A stretch of 64,000 nucleotides of DNA from Puccinellia tenuiflora (taxonomy: Eukaryota; Streptophyta; Magnoliopsida; Poales; Poaceae). Made by a program: the position numbers and the translations under genes. The notes beneath the pieces were generated by a model. It ran no database searches. It was not told the origin of the DNA and saw only the letters and a program-made list of their open reading frames with translations. The stretch lies in assembly GCA_012064385.1 (NCBI GenBank), contig QRDG01001848.1, positions 803,563 to 867,562 of the forward strand, read 5' to 3'. This document shows positions 36,898-49,082 of the stretch, piece after piece; the first letter of the stretch is position 1, and each line of letters starts with the position of its first letter.

Positions 36898-38235
36898 TCA
36901 AAAACGGAAGCGCCCGTGCGCGCCGCCGTGGCCGTGGGGCGCGAGCATCATCGGCGGCCGCGGCGGCAGCGGAGGCAGCGCGGTGCGCTTGACGAACCGG
37001 CCCTTCATCCGCGGCCGCTTCTCGGCGTTGAGCTTGCGCACCTCGTACCGGATCTTCTTGGCGAACAGACGCGTCCGCCGCTTCTCCCGGTACCGCGACA
37101 CCCGGGCCTCCCGCTCGCCGCCCGTTACCGGCGTCACTGCCGCGCCGAGTCCGAATCCCCGGCTACCCGTCTGTCCATGCAAAGCAACAGAGAGCTTAAT
37201 TAGACGACACGTTAAGGTAGAATATAGAAGTGATGGCAGAACTGTATATATTTGATCCCATGGCCACTTCAGAAGTTCAGAAGAAGAGCGGCCTACCGTG
37301 AAGTCCAGCCAGGAATCACTCGGATCGAACTGTGGGCGCTCGCCGTGGAACCACGGCGAGCCACCGTCACGGGACCACGAGTCGATGACCCCCTCGTAGT
37401 CGAGCTTAAGTATCATCTCCGAGTCCGGCCGCTTCCTTTTTCTGTCCTCGTGTGGTTCCGGCGCCGGCGACAGGGTCTGATCATCGAAGTCCATGTCGAA
37501 GTCGAGGTTCATCTGGGGCTTCTCGTCGTCCAAGAACCGCAGATCGTCGAAGCCTTCGTCGACACCTCCCATGAGCAGGCTCTCCATGTCAGCGGCGAAG
37601 CTGGCAAGCTCCATCTCCGGCACGACGTCGAACCCGGAAAACCCGTCCGCCAGGCCAGAGGCGCACTCCGACGACGGCTGATCGGGAAGCGACGTGAAGC
37701 AGCAGGGGGCGGGCTTCTGCTCGAGCAGATCCGCCACGTCGTCGGCCGGCACGGGGTTGTAGAGCTCGGCGAGCATGGGGTCGAACACCGGGACGCGGTA
37801 CAGCAGGTCCTCGTCGTAGACCTCCTCCTCCTCCACGCGGACATCGTCGTTGTCTCCAACTATGCCGGATCCGGAATCCTCCGCCTCGAGATCGGGGACC
37901 GCCGCGACCGTGGCCACCGTGGCGGCAGGCGCGTCGTGCTTGCTCATTGTCCCGGGCTTGGACCGCGGCGTGCGGGGCCGGCGCTTGAGCCCGTGCAACC
38001 ACGCGGGTTCGTCGGGGTCGACGCGCGGAACGGAGGTGGTTGAGGAGGACGCCGAGGGGAGGCGCACCCGGTGGTGGCGCCGCGCGAGCGGGTTGGCCGA
38101 GTGGACGGAGGCGTCGCATGCCTGGCACAGGTAGGCGTCGTCCGCCGCGCAGTGCCAGCGCGCCCGCCGCCGCATGCAGCCGTCGCAGGCGCGGGCCGTG
38201 CGCGCCCCGAGCACCGCCGCGCCGCCGTTCGTCAT
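36898..38235 (-). CDS. COL16: CONSTANS-like B-box/CCT transcription regulator, COL16 class
   Basis: COL proteins are nuclear regulators of light, flowering or chlorophyll responses; the CCT domain contacts DNA and NF-Y partners. Exons are 37297-38235 and 36898-37170 (GT-AG, phase 0), 403 aa. The N-terminus has one B-box with zinc ligands Cys17, Cys20, Cys29, Cys37, Cys40, His45 and His54 (CDGC, LCQACDASVH). There is no second B-box, which places it in the single-B-box group with COL6, COL7, COL8 and COL16. An acidic middle (EEEEVYDEDLL) is followed by the CCT domain, about 333-375: SRYREKRRTRLFAKKIRYEV, then NAEKRPRMKGRFVKR. The intron precedes the CCT domain, as in relatives. I chose this ATG because it opens the B-box segment and a TATA-like box lies 127 bases upstream, although the frame stays open to 38859. 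The exact orthologue is uncertain. Confidence 0.93.
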   Translation of the reverse strand: MTNGGAAVLGARTARACDGCMRRRARWHCAADDAYLCQACDASVHSANPLARRHHRVRLPSASSSTTSVPRVDPDEPAWLHGLKRRPRTPRSKPGTMSKHDAPAATVATVAAVPDLEAEDSGSGIVGDNDDVRVEEEEVYDEDLLYRVPVFDPMLAELYNPVPADDVADLLEQKPAPCCFTSLPDQPSSECASGLADGFSGFDVVPEMELASFAADMESLLMGGVDEGFDDLRFLDDEKPQMNLDFDMDFDDQTLSPAPEPHEDRKRKRPDSEMILKLDYEGVIDSWSRDGGSPWFHGERPQFDPSDSWLDFTVGRSSSELLKWPWDQIYTVLPSLLYSTLTCRLIKLSVALHGQTGSRGFGLGAAVTPVTGGEREARVSRYREKRRTRLFAKKIRYEVRKLNAEKRPRMKGRFVKRTALPPLPPRPPMMLAPHGHGGAHGRFRF

Positions 38236-38361
38236 CGCGTGGATCACAATTACACAGGCGACTGACAAACTCGCGCCGCCGTGGAAGCCCTGCCGCGCTG
38301 GTAGAGTTAAGCGAGCGCTTAACTCAGAACAGTGCGGGGGTGTGCTCCGAGGGCCTTTTCC

Positions 38362-38370
38362 TCTATTAAA
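38362..38370 (-). promoter_or_regulatory. TATA-like box of the COL gene
   Basis: On the minus strand ATTTAATAG lies in an otherwise GC-rich stretch, 127 bases before the COL start codon. This would place transcription start near 38330 with a 5' UTR of about 95 bases. Confidence 0.45.
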
Positions 38371-39095
38371 TCGCGAGCCCGGATCGCGACCTCGGGCCCA
38401 CGTTTCAGCGCCCGCGGGCTCGTGTAGGGCTGATTCGGGTAAACGAGCGACAGTGGGCCCGAGAGAGACTTTTTTCGCTACGTGGCGTGACGGGAGTGGG
38501 TTGGAGGAGCGGTGGGACCAACGGAAGTAGGTTATCTCGAAGCTGATTGGCTGGCCGGGCGCGCGAAATCCGGAACGACGGAATGCTATTGGGCGGCCTG
38601 TCACGCCGTGTGGATTTCCCGTTGGGCCCACGAGGGATGGGCAAGCTGCTGCTTGTGATTTGTGAATGGTGCTGATCGCGAGTGACTCATCAACCGGTGT
38701 AGAATATCTGTCTTTCGAAACTCGAAATTGTCTTTTGATCACCTCTCGATATAATTTTAAATATATTTCTATTAGAGCATCTCCAAGACTCCAACCAGTC
38801 AAATACTGTACATTAGAGGAATGAAGAGAGGAAGGAAGACGGAAAACACAAATCCACACCTACGTGGATGTCCACCCACATTTTCTTCTTTTCTTTTTAG
38901 ATTTATGCATCCATTTCACACTCAAAGCAAACTTTGTGTATTATCTTGATTCCTTAATAATTTGATCTAAAATTATTGTTAATGCGTGATTTTTTTGCTA
39001 ATACATTTTTTTGGTAATAATTAAATTGACAATAAAAAATCAATTAACAATCTAAAAAAAGTCATATGCATTAGAAAATATCAGTAATTGATATG
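38371..39095. other. COL upstream region
   Basis: Promoter-side DNA of COL: GC-rich to about 38680, then AT-rich. A segment AGAGCATCTCCAAGACTCC near 38776 resembles one end of a common cereal MITE, without a partner. No gene was seen. Confidence 0.35.
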
Positions 39096-39599
39096 CATTG
39101 ATGGGTATATTTTTTCCCATACCCTTCACCCAACAGGGTAAAAAGAAAGTCGTGGATAAAAATACCCACATTTACAACATATCAAGTTGTGGAAAGAATA
39201 GTTGTAAACAACAACATATAACCATAATTCATAATAAATAACAACACATACTAATGAGCAACAACACTTGCCCAACCTTTACCCGCAAACGACAACACAT
39301 CATAAATGTTAAACATCAACACGTAGTCATAAACAACACTATATAGTCATACACTTTAATATCACAAATTCGCAATAAAGTATATAACAATCTATACATA
39401 AGGACCAAAATAAGCATTACAATAAAGTTTTTACACTACCAAGTTGAGACGTGTACATGGGTATGGTTATTCGATCCTATACCGTACCCGCTATATTCAT
39501 GTTTTTCCATTCACATGTTTATGGGTGCTTTTTTGTCTCATACCCTTAGCCTAATAGGGTTTTCACATGCGTGTAATGGATACTCATTGTCGTCCCTAA
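39096..39599. mobile_element. Decayed relative of the hAT element at 44627
   Basis: Runs such as GGGTATATTTTTTCCCATAC and TATACCGTACCCGC resemble the GGGTA-rich body of the 44627-45146 element, and the right end ATTGTCGTCCCTAA is like its end ATTGCCATCCTTA. The left end is blurred and no duplication was found. Confidence 0.3.
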
Positions 39600-39644
39600 G
39601 TGCGGGGCGGGGGATATGCGGCATATACAAAAAAAACATTTTGG

Positions 39645-39975
39645 ATCTGGGTGCCAGGTAGCCCTTTATTTTAAATCAAATATATATGAGTAAATGTGCA
39701 TGATTGCCTAGTATATACGTACTAAATCTCATACACATACCTTATCATATGTGATCTAGAAAAAAATGTGAAGTAGAAACGAGACTATTTTCCTTTTTTT
39801 TAGAGTCGTGATTTTGTCTTTCCTTGCAGACCAAAATATAATGTATATTTAATAAAACTTCACAAATGGGTAGAATACATATATTTTTATAATGAGAAAT
39901 TTCTTGTTGTCTTATAATGTTATTTTTGAATTTTAATAAAATAAAGGGCTCCCCACCGGGGAGAATATCGCCGCT
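39645..39975. mobile_element. Inverted-repeat MITE with AGCCCTTTATTTTA arms
   Basis: The left arm GTGCCAGGTAGCCCTTTATT pairs with the complement of the right arm AATAAAGGGCTCCCCACCGG. The 331-bp body is AT-rich and non-coding. The element at 49083-49466 has the same arms, so the two are one family. Confidence 0.6.
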
Positions 39976-40607
39976 CTTAGGGGCATATAGCACGCATGAG
40001 TAGCTTCAAGTGTACTACAGAACATTTACATGTCAAGATAAAATAAACAGTTGTGGGGAATACATGTAACCATAGTGAAGACGAAGACTCAAAATTTATC
40101 CCGGGTTCAACTTCCTTGTAGCGAATATATTCTCCGTTCCATCGGCCGATTGTCAACAAGTCAACAACACCACCTGATATAACCTTCTTATCCTTTGATC
40201 AAGCCATATGAAGTAATTTCTCTTTACTATTTGAGGAACTTAATTGAGGCATCGTTCGACCTTGACAAACTTTCCTGAAGCAAATTCACAACTTGAAAGC
40301 CTCCAGGCGACCCTAGCCGTCTAGGTTTTCCCAACAAACCAGAGAGTAACAAACAACACAATGTACTCAAGTGGGAGTCAACTTTTGCTCGCTAGAATTG
40401 TAGATCAAGGTCTCCTCTTTTTATTCCGTAAAGATTTGTAAAATTGGTAAGGGTTAGAACAAAATTAGGGTTGTGGAAGGTCAACCATAGTGTATCAGAC
40501 AAAGAGATCAAGCCTTGGGCCATTGAGGAAGAAGTAGGATTTATATGGGTCCATCAAAATCTTTCTATTATCTTCCAAGCAGTCATCCTGAAACATCATA
40601 AGGTACC
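39976..40607. other. Spacer, nothing recognised
   Basis: AT-rich DNA between a MITE and the nested LTR cluster. Open frames of about 60 aa have no domains. Confidence 0.35.
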
Positions 40608-41534
40608 TCATACTTGTCAAACGTATCTATAATTTTTGGATGGTCCATGCTTGTTTTATACCATTGTTACTTGTTTCAACCATATTTTTATATGATTTTA
40701 GGACATTTTATTGAACTAACCAATTGACAAGATGTCCAGTGTCAGTTCTTGTTTTCTGCGTTGTTCTTGTTTCAGAAAATCTCTTTTTAAGGTAAACTCC
40801 TCAGAATTGGACCACAATTTACAGAGATTTTTTATTCGACAAGACGAAGACGGAGTCCAAAGGGGCGACTGGAGAGGCGACCCAGGGGCGGCCCCCAGGC
40901 TGCCGCCAGCCCCTATGGCTCGTCTCGGCCTCCCTCTTTGCCTACATATACCCCTCAACCTAAAACTCGAGGGGCGGCCTTTATTTTCCAGGAAACCTAC
41001 CTGAAGCCACTTTCATCTCGAAAGCCTAATTTGGGAGGGTTCTGAAGCTCTTCCCGGCACCTAGTCGGAGGGGATATCGTCATTGGAGGCCCCTTCACCG
41101 CCATGGCTGCCTCCATGGTGATGCGTGAGTAGTTCCACCTCGGACTATGGATCCATAGCAGTGGCTAGATGGTTGTCTCTCCCTTGTGTTCCATTGTTTA
41201 TGGTCTTGTGAGCTGCCTAACATGATCCAGAATGGTATTATGTAACGCTACATGATGTGTTTGATGGGACCTGATGACTTGTGAAGTTATGATTAGATTG
41301 TTCATGTTTATTATATGTGTTATTTATGAACTTGCATGTTCTCTGATGCATGTCGTTACTTTGTCCAAGTGATTGTTTAGATTTCGAAGACAGAGTTTTG
41401 TGCTAGATGGTAGGTCCATGCCCCCTCCGTGCCTGGGCATGAGTGACAGAAACATCTAATGACGAGGTTGTGTTGTTGCTACTAGGGGTAAACAACGGTG
41501 ACTTCATGATCATGAATATTGCTTACATTATGTA

Positions 41535-43110
41535 TGATACATGTCAAACGTATCTATAATTTTTGATTGATCCATGCTAGTTTTGTGATGTTGTCACATG
41601 TTTCTACTATCTTATTACATCATTTTTATGCATTTTGTCAGCGTAACCTATTTACAAGATGCCTAGTGCCAATTTCCTGTTTTTGCTGTCTTTTCATTTC
41701 AGAAACTTACCACAGGAAATATTCTCGGAATACACTGAAAATTTACGAGGATTTTTTATTCTCCAAGACGGAGTTTCTGTCCAGAGGGTAGCCCTGGGGG
41801 GGCACCCACGGGGCAGGGACGACCCCCAGCCGCGGGTGGGACCCGCCCCTGCTCCTAGTGGGTCCCCTCGGCCCCCTTCGACGCCTATAAAATCAGATTA
41901 ATCCCAAAAACGTCGGGGCGTCCATTATTTTCCAGAGAAGTCACCCCGAGGTGCCGCCACCATAAACCCTAGTTCGGGGGTGATTCTGAAGCTGATCCCG
42001 GCACCCTGTCGGAGGGGAGATCGATCTCGGAGGGCTCTTCATCGCCATGCCTTCCTCCGGGATGATTTGTGAGTAGTCCCACCTTGGACTACGGGTCCAT
42101 GGCAGTAGCTAGATGGTAGTCTCTCTCCCTTGTGCTTCATGTATTATAATCATGTGAGCTGCCTAACATGATCAAGATTGATTATTGTAATGCTATGTGA
42201 TGTGTTTGCTGGGATCTTTTGGATTATGAAGTTATGATCAGATTGTGCATGATTCTTATATGTTGATTTATGTTCTTGCATGCTCTCCGATGTGCGTAGT
42301 TACTTTGGCCATGTGATTGTGTGTATCTCCAAGAGGGAGTATTTATGCTAGATAGTGGGTTCATGCCCCCTTTTGTTCCTGGGCACGAGTGACAGAAACG
42401 TCTAAGGGCGAGGGTGTGTTGTTGCTACTAAGGGTAAAACAGCGGTGTTAATGTCTATTTTGATATTAGTATTGCTTACTTCATGCGCTTTACTTAAAGC
42501 AAATGTCTGTTGCTTGCAACTTAATACCGTTGGGTGACAGGCTGGATAGCGATCCCACGGTGGACTTTTTAGACAAAGACGCAGTTGGACTCAACGGTCT
42601 TTGTTCATTGTCGTGATGCCTACATAAATATTATCATGTTCTCTATGTCATAGCTAGATTAAGTTTGTGTTATAATTGCCTAGCTATAATTTGTTTACCC
42701 ATCATATGAGTGTTTTATTTACTTGAGAGACTCCACTAGTGAACCCATGGCCCCCGGTCCATCTTTTTACATTGATTGCAACCTTTATTCATCACTTTTC
42801 ATCATCATTATTCCTCTGGTCCACTTTCATATTTTCATCTATTTCACTATACAATTAACCTCTTTGTTTTCTGCGAGACCGGAAAGATTGACAATCTTTC
42901 CGCTATTGGGGGCAAAGTAATTGGTTGAGTGTGTGAAGGTCCACGTCTGTTGAAGATTAAGCGCCAGAGATCTTCAACATTCACTTTGTTGTTGATTTCA
43001 AAGTCCTACTGGTTCAATAAACCTCGGTTCGTTAACAAGGGAAAACTGCTACTTACTACATCCATGCCTTCGCTTGGGGCACAACCCAACGCTACCATCA
43101 CCGATCATCA
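41535..43110 (+). mobile_element. Gypsy-type solo LTR 2, inserted into LTR 1
   Basis: It starts TGATACATGTCAAACGTATC and ends CACCGATCATCA, with the exact 5-bp duplication ATGTA at 41530-41534 and 43111-43115. The 1576-bp body parallels LTR 1 throughout (for example GCCTAACATGATC and GGCCCCCGGTCCATC). There is no internal region, so it is a solo LTR in the same orientation as its host. Confidence 0.9.
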
Positions 43111-44626
43111 ATGTATTGTGCTTAATGCATTAGTCCGTTGCTTGCAACTTAATACCAGCGGGAGGCAAGCATAGAAGCGCTTCCAAGATGGATTATTAGC
43201 CATAGATGAGTCGGATAATGGTCTATGTATGTTTGACGTGATGCCTAAATGAATATTTCCACAAACGTTGCTTATCATAATTAGTATGTTATTCCAATTG
43301 TATTAATTGCCCATGTGTAATTCGTTCACCCAACATGTCAGTATTTTATCTTTTGGAGAGACACCACTAGTGAACTTATGGCCTCTGGTCCATCTTTTTT
43401 ATATTGTTTACAACCCCGTTTACTGATAACCCATAAGTATAGGGGATCGCAGTAGTCTTCGAGGGAAGTGTAACCCAATTTATTGATTCGACACAAGGGG
43501 AGTCAAAGAATACTTAAAGGTCTTCGCAGCTGAGTCGTCAATTCAGCCACACCTGGAGAAGCACAAGTAACACAAGGGGGGTGAAAGCAGTAGTGATTTG
43601 AGAGCAGTAGTAAAAGTAACACGGAAGCAGTGATGGTGAAAGATGGGCCGGGGCCCAAGGTTTCACTAGTGGTGTCTCTCCATAAGATACAATATGCATA
43701 TGATGGGCAAAAAAATTACAGCTAGGCAATTGAAAAGATTATGACACAAACTTAATCTAGCCAAATCAAAGAGTTCATGGTAATATTCATGTAGGCATCA
43801 CAACAAATAACAAAGACCGTTGACACAACTGCATCTTTGTCTAAAAAGTCTACCTAGGGATCGCTATCCAGCATGTCACCCATCGGTATTAAGTTGCAAG
43901 CAACAGACAATTGCATTAAGTAAAGTGCATGATGTAAGCAATATTTATAATCACGAAGACATAAACACTGTTGTTTTACCCCTAGTAGCAACAGCACACC
44001 CTCATCCTTACACATTTCTGTCACTCAACGCAGGCACAAAAGGGGGCATGAACCTACCATCTAGCATAAATACTCTCTCTTGGAGATCTAAACAGTTAAT
44101 GGCATAAAAGAACTACAGCCTAAATAAGTGGGAGAGGCAACAACACACGCGCTCTCACAACTAGTGATTACACGTCTATATGATTGGAACGTTAGCAAGC
44201 ATCCGCAAATAATAAACATTCATTAAGGCAAAACCCAACCATAGCATTAGCAAACATAAAAGGTCCTCGTTCATCCCATACATCTCAAGAACTAACTCGG
44301 GGTTTCAGGTTTCTGTCACTCCGGCAAACTCTACCATTAGTTCTATCAACATACAACAAACCCTAAGATGGGATTCCATTAACCATTAGATCGGAGAGCA
44401 TGCAAGAACATAAATTAACATATAAGAACCATGAACAATCTGGTCATAACTTCATAATCCATCGGATCCCAGCAAACACATCATATAGTATTACAATAAT
44501 CGATCTTTATCATGTTAGGCAGCTCATAAGATCATAAACATGAAGGCACAAGGGAGAGAGACTACCAACTAGCTACTGCCATGGACCCGTAGTCCATAGG
44601 GGAACTACTCACAACACATCTCGGAG

Positions 44627-45146
44627 TAAGGATGGCAACGGGTAGGGTATGGGCAGGGTAGAGAAATACCATACCCATACCCATATAGTCCATGGGTATA
44701 AAATTCTACCCATACCCTTACCCGCGGGGATGAAAGTATACCCATGCCCATACCCGGCGGGTACCCGTACCCATTGGATACCCATTGGGTAGATCAAACA
44801 GTACACAAATTATTCAAAATTTCACATTCGTTGGTAGCACATTTGACAAAAAAAAAACAATTATCTCAACTCAATAATAGGTAGATGAATACATGCCACT
44901 TAATTAACTTCGGAAATCACAATCTCATGGTCATACCTAGTAAGTCAACCGAGTAGGGTCCGTATGTCTGTATAAACGAGTAGGATATGGGTATACCACG
45001 GGTACAGAGATATACCCATACCCTACCCGCGACTTGGCGGGTAGGGTATGGGTACTACCCATGGGTATAAAAATGCGCCCATACCCTCCCCATACGGGTA
45101 CGATACCCGCGGATACCCGTACCCATGGGTAAAATTGCCATCCTTA
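44627..45146. mobile_element. Non-autonomous hAT element inside LTR 3
   Basis: The perfect 12-bp terminal inverted repeat TAAGGATGGCAA/TTGCCATCCTTA is flanked by the perfect 8-bp duplication TCTCGGAG (44619-44626 and 45147-45154). The 520-bp body is rich in GGGTATGGGTA-type motifs and their complements at both ends. It has no coding capacity and is the youngest layer of this nest. Confidence 0.92.
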
Positions 45147-45423
45147 TCTCGGAGGCAGCGATGGCGATGAAGATGGCTCCGAGGGCCAATCCCCATCCCG
45201 TCAGGGTGCCGGAACAGGAACAATCTGACCCCCGAAACTTGGTTTCGATGGTGGCGGAGCTCTGTCGCGAATTTGGGAAAATCCTCTGGGGGTTAGGTTT
45301 TTTTCGTCGGGGCCAATTTTATAAGCGTCGGAGGCAGCCGAGAGGTGCCCCATAGGGGCAGGGTCAGGTCCCACCCACGGGCGGGCCCTGGGCCGCGGTC
45401 AGGGGTCGCCCCTGGCCTATGTG

Positions 45424-45445
45424 CCCCCCCCCCCCCCCCCCCCCC
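45424..45445. repeat. Poly(C) run of 22
   Basis: Twenty-two consecutive C bases in the GC-rich part of LTR 3. On the opposite strand it is a G-run and could form a quadruplex. Confidence 0.95.
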
Positions 45446-45991
45446 GAGCTGTCCTTCGGGCTCCGGTCTTCATTTGTTCAATAAAAAATCCCCGTAAATT
45501 TTTGTCCAATTCCAAGTATTTTCCCTCAAGAGATTTTCTAAAACAAAAACTAGGGAAAAACAGGAACTAGCACTGGGCATCTTGTTAATAGGTTAGTCCA
45601 ATAAAAATGCCTAAAAATGATATAATAAGATAGTAGAAACATGTGACAATGACACAAAACAATCATGGATCAATCAAAAATTATAGATACGTTTGACACG
45701 TATCATTTACTCGCTCTCAACCTTCGCTTGCTTGATGGTCTGTTTAGTCATATTGCTATTTTCCACCATAAAATTTAATCCCTTTGTTTTCAGCAGACCG
45801 GGAAGCTTGATAACCTTCCTGTCGTTGGGGCAAAGTAATTTGTTTGTGTTGTGTGCAGGTCCACACCTCTAAGCACCTTGTTGGAGACTTCCGGAGTACT
45901 ACTAGTTCGATAAACCTTGGTCCTTAACTGAGGGAAATTTTCTGCTTGCTACGACATTCACCCTCTTGGGGTAACCATCGATGATTAATCA

Positions 45992-48900
45992 CTACACCAT
46001 CGTAGCCACCAGCACCTTGATACAAGAAAATAAATAAAGGGGTAGTCTCAAACAAGCTTAAAGGGGAACACATGAGAGAACAACAACTTCTAATCTAGCT
46101 ATAGGTAATGCGGGGCAACCAAATAGATTTCTTATCCCCCTCTGGCATTTAAACATCAAGAGAGAAAAGAAGCGGTCCTACACATAAAACCACACTAGTG
46201 ATCCTCATCATCGTCGATGTCGCCATATTGCTTTTTATTAGGGGTGGGTGGATCCATTTATAGTTGAAGGAAGAAATCTAACCGTTACACAAAAAAAGTA
46301 ATGTGCATCAAAGTACCAAATGGTGAAACCCGGAGGTTCAGACTAGTTCAAAATTTGAACTATCGAAGCAGTAAACTAGCATTATCAAAGGTAACGCACC
46401 AAAGCTCGGTGGTACCAGCTGGACCATAGAATCTTGTCTGCATAAAGGCTAGTTTATGTCCTAGAAAAATGTGCATGTTCGGTATTTCTTATTGGGAATA
46501 AGCTCATAGGGGATTCAATCTTTTCTTGGTGGAAATCCAAACCATTTGTATGGGTTCCCGGACATCTGGCCGCGGCCTAAACATCTGGATCGGGTCCTGA
46601 TTAGGTTTTTGGTGTGTCCACGGAGCTCTTGGACCCCCTAGAACCCCACCCATACATCCAGGTATACAGCTCTATAGTTTCTTTGAGTTGGGATTTTTGT
46701 GGATATCCAAATTATATAAAGATATATTACCACTTCCTATTAATGTGTGGATGTCCTACGACTCAATTTAAGTAGAATGTGCCTATATTTAAAACTTCCA
46801 TGATTCTTTTCCCATCTCCACTAGGGACCTTCTCTCGTTGATGCTTCCATTCCACAGGGTTAAAACATGTTGACAATCCTTATAACATAATTAAACCTCC
46901 TAATCATTTTTATCAATTACCAAACTTAGGGAGGTATGTTTGCTTTACGATTTCAACAATAAACCCATTGCAAGGGATCACATACAAAATTAAATATTGT
47001 TTGTATTCACGTGAACATGTTGGATTGTATCCACATTTACTTTATTGGGAGTATGGACAAGATGTTCAATGCAAGCATAGTGAAACCAGGTTAAAATTAA
47101 AATTCTTCCTATCCAATTTGCATCCACGTTTGTTTTTTGAAATAATATTCACATGTGTATATTTATTTTTGTGTGTGCTTGTTTCCAATCAATCTCGCAT
47201 TTTTATTAAAAAAAATCTAGGGCAACAATGTAAAAAAAAGTGTAAATTTCTCTACCTTCTGATTTCAAATTCAATAAACACACACAATCACAACCTAATC
47301 TAGACACGCACTCTTGAAATCATGGATAAATTGTGCATATGCTGGACAATCTAGAATGGTTGGTCATATTTGTAGTTCTTAGTGTGTAGAAGAGTGCTAA
47401 AAGTTGAGTGTAGAATGATGCAAACAAATTGCAAGCACCAACACATTTTCATCTTTTTGTATAAAACTCAATTCTTACATTTGTACCCAACACAAACATG
47501 TGAAATTACACATAGTAGATACAAGTATATTCCACATCCATGTTTCAAGATATTTGAGAGATACTAATATGGAAAACATACACATATAAATCACCCGTCT
47601 TAAAGATATGGAGTACTACGTAGACTAAATTAATATTTTTGTTATTTTGTGCTTTGATCAAAGGAACGTTGATATAATTGTAACATATATTTTATCTTTT
47701 ACCAGGCTTGTATTTTCTATAGCTACATAATTAATACTAAACTTTGCCTTATTTTACTGCAATCCATTATTCATATACCCAAAGAAGCCTTAACAAAGAG
47801 AAGATATGTTAAATAATAAATATCTACACTCATGTGGACTCATATTCTTCAAGAAATTGTAGCACATCATCAAGACATGTTCGATAGCAACATTTGGCAA
47901 ATTTATATTTAATCAAATAGACATAAATAGGTTTAATTATGCAAGTGTCGCTTTAGTTTTTATAAGTAAATGATGCAAAAACTTGAAGAAATGAGGGCTT
48001 AAAAATATTTTCAAATGTTGCTACAAATAGATAAACAAAGCTTACTAATAGAATATTGACCAATTATAAATATTATATAAAAATACATAATTTTATCCCT
48101 TGATTTAGTGGCGAAAGAGATGGTGATTTAGTACTTCAGATCTGTAGATGGATAAACTACCGAGCGGAGATATATAGTAGTTTTGTTATTTGACGAAGTA
48201 ATAGAGTTTATGTATAGCACTTGCGGATCTCTATGATAGGTAGGGAATCCACACTTCGGTTAAGAATTACTTGATAAGCATTTTAGTAAGACAAGAAAGC
48301 ATTTTACTACCCATAATGTGCCCAAGTAACTCCCCAAAGTACGTCTCACACACGCTTCTCACTTTCTCGGTCTACATTTACCCTTATCCCAACGAGAAGA
48401 GCAACACCTTGTTTTTATCCAATTGTAGGATACTAATTCCTCTCGTTCTCTCACTAATTAATTTCATCACAATGTTCCCTGTATATATCTGTTGATGGTT
48501 GTGTATATATCTGTTGACGGTTGTGAGTAGGTACACTCCGTTCTCATACTCCCATCTATTTATTAGGAATTCTATTATGATTTATGTCATGTCACTGAGT
48601 GGCACACACTCACATAGCATCATGTGTTTCCTTTGACTTTTGTGTCGGTTGTGGTGGTTAATCGACCGGAGTTAAAGATGATGCTCGATCACCTATTCAC
48701 CAAGAGGGGCAACTCAAGCCACACACACATGCAGCTAGAGTTGAACTTTTTTGGTGATTGGATTGTTTTCATAAGTGGCAATGTTGCATATAAATTTTGT
48801 TATAGTTCCATTCACAAGTTGGGCAAGCGGAGAGATTTTTTCTAAACTAAAATTGTTAGTCCAATATCTTCCTAGAATGATACGAGAAACTTGGTGAATT

Positions 48901-49082
48901 GGCTACTGTAGCAACTGAAATGATATTTCCGAGAATGTTTCCTTATGAACAGATTAAAGATTGTGTATCACGAATGCAAGAAGAATGGCGCCATTTTGTA
49001 CGGGAGAAACAACTCACTAGAGTAGGTATCTCCGGTCGTAGAGATGAATATAATAGGGTTAACATCTTCGAGTGTGTCGATT
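45992..49082. other. AT-rich intergenic DNA, no gene recognised
   Basis: About 3 kb of decayed AT-rich sequence. The longest frames (up to 111 aa at 46968-47303) have skewed composition and no domain. Near 48900-49080 a frame reads ATEMIFPRMFPYEQIKDC and then MQEEWRHFVREKQ; it has coding-like composition but is not identified and runs into the MITE at 49083. Confidence 0.4.

Larger units (their letters stand above)
43424..45705 (-). mobile_element. Gypsy-type solo LTR 3, antisense, inserted into LTR 1
   Basis: Read on the minus strand it starts TGATACGTGTCAAACGTATC at 45705 and ends GGGTTATCA at 43424. The exact duplication TTTAC is at 43419-43423 and 45706-45710. Of its 2282 bp, 528 belong to a later hAT insertion and its duplication, leaving about 1754 bp. 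It belongs to the same LTR family as LTR 1 and LTR 2 but lies in the opposite orientation. Confidence 0.88.
40608..45991 (+). mobile_element. Gypsy-type LTR 1, split by two later LTR insertions
   Basis: It opens TCATACTTGTCAAACGTATC (TG decayed to TC), parallel to LTR 2 at 41535. It is interrupted at 41534 and 43423, and resumes at 43111 and 45711. It ends ATCGATGATTAATCA at about 45991. Removing the two inserts leaves about 1.5 kb, the same as LTR 2. Its own target duplication is not recognisable (GTACC versus CTACA), so it is the oldest of the three. No internal retrotransposon domains are present. Confidence 0.75.

Noticed and set aside
38236..38859. In-frame N-terminal extension of the COL protein by about 208 residues
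   Set aside because: The frame is open to an upstream ATG at 38859, but the extension has no domain, a TATA-like box lies inside it, and the family begins a few residues before the B-box.
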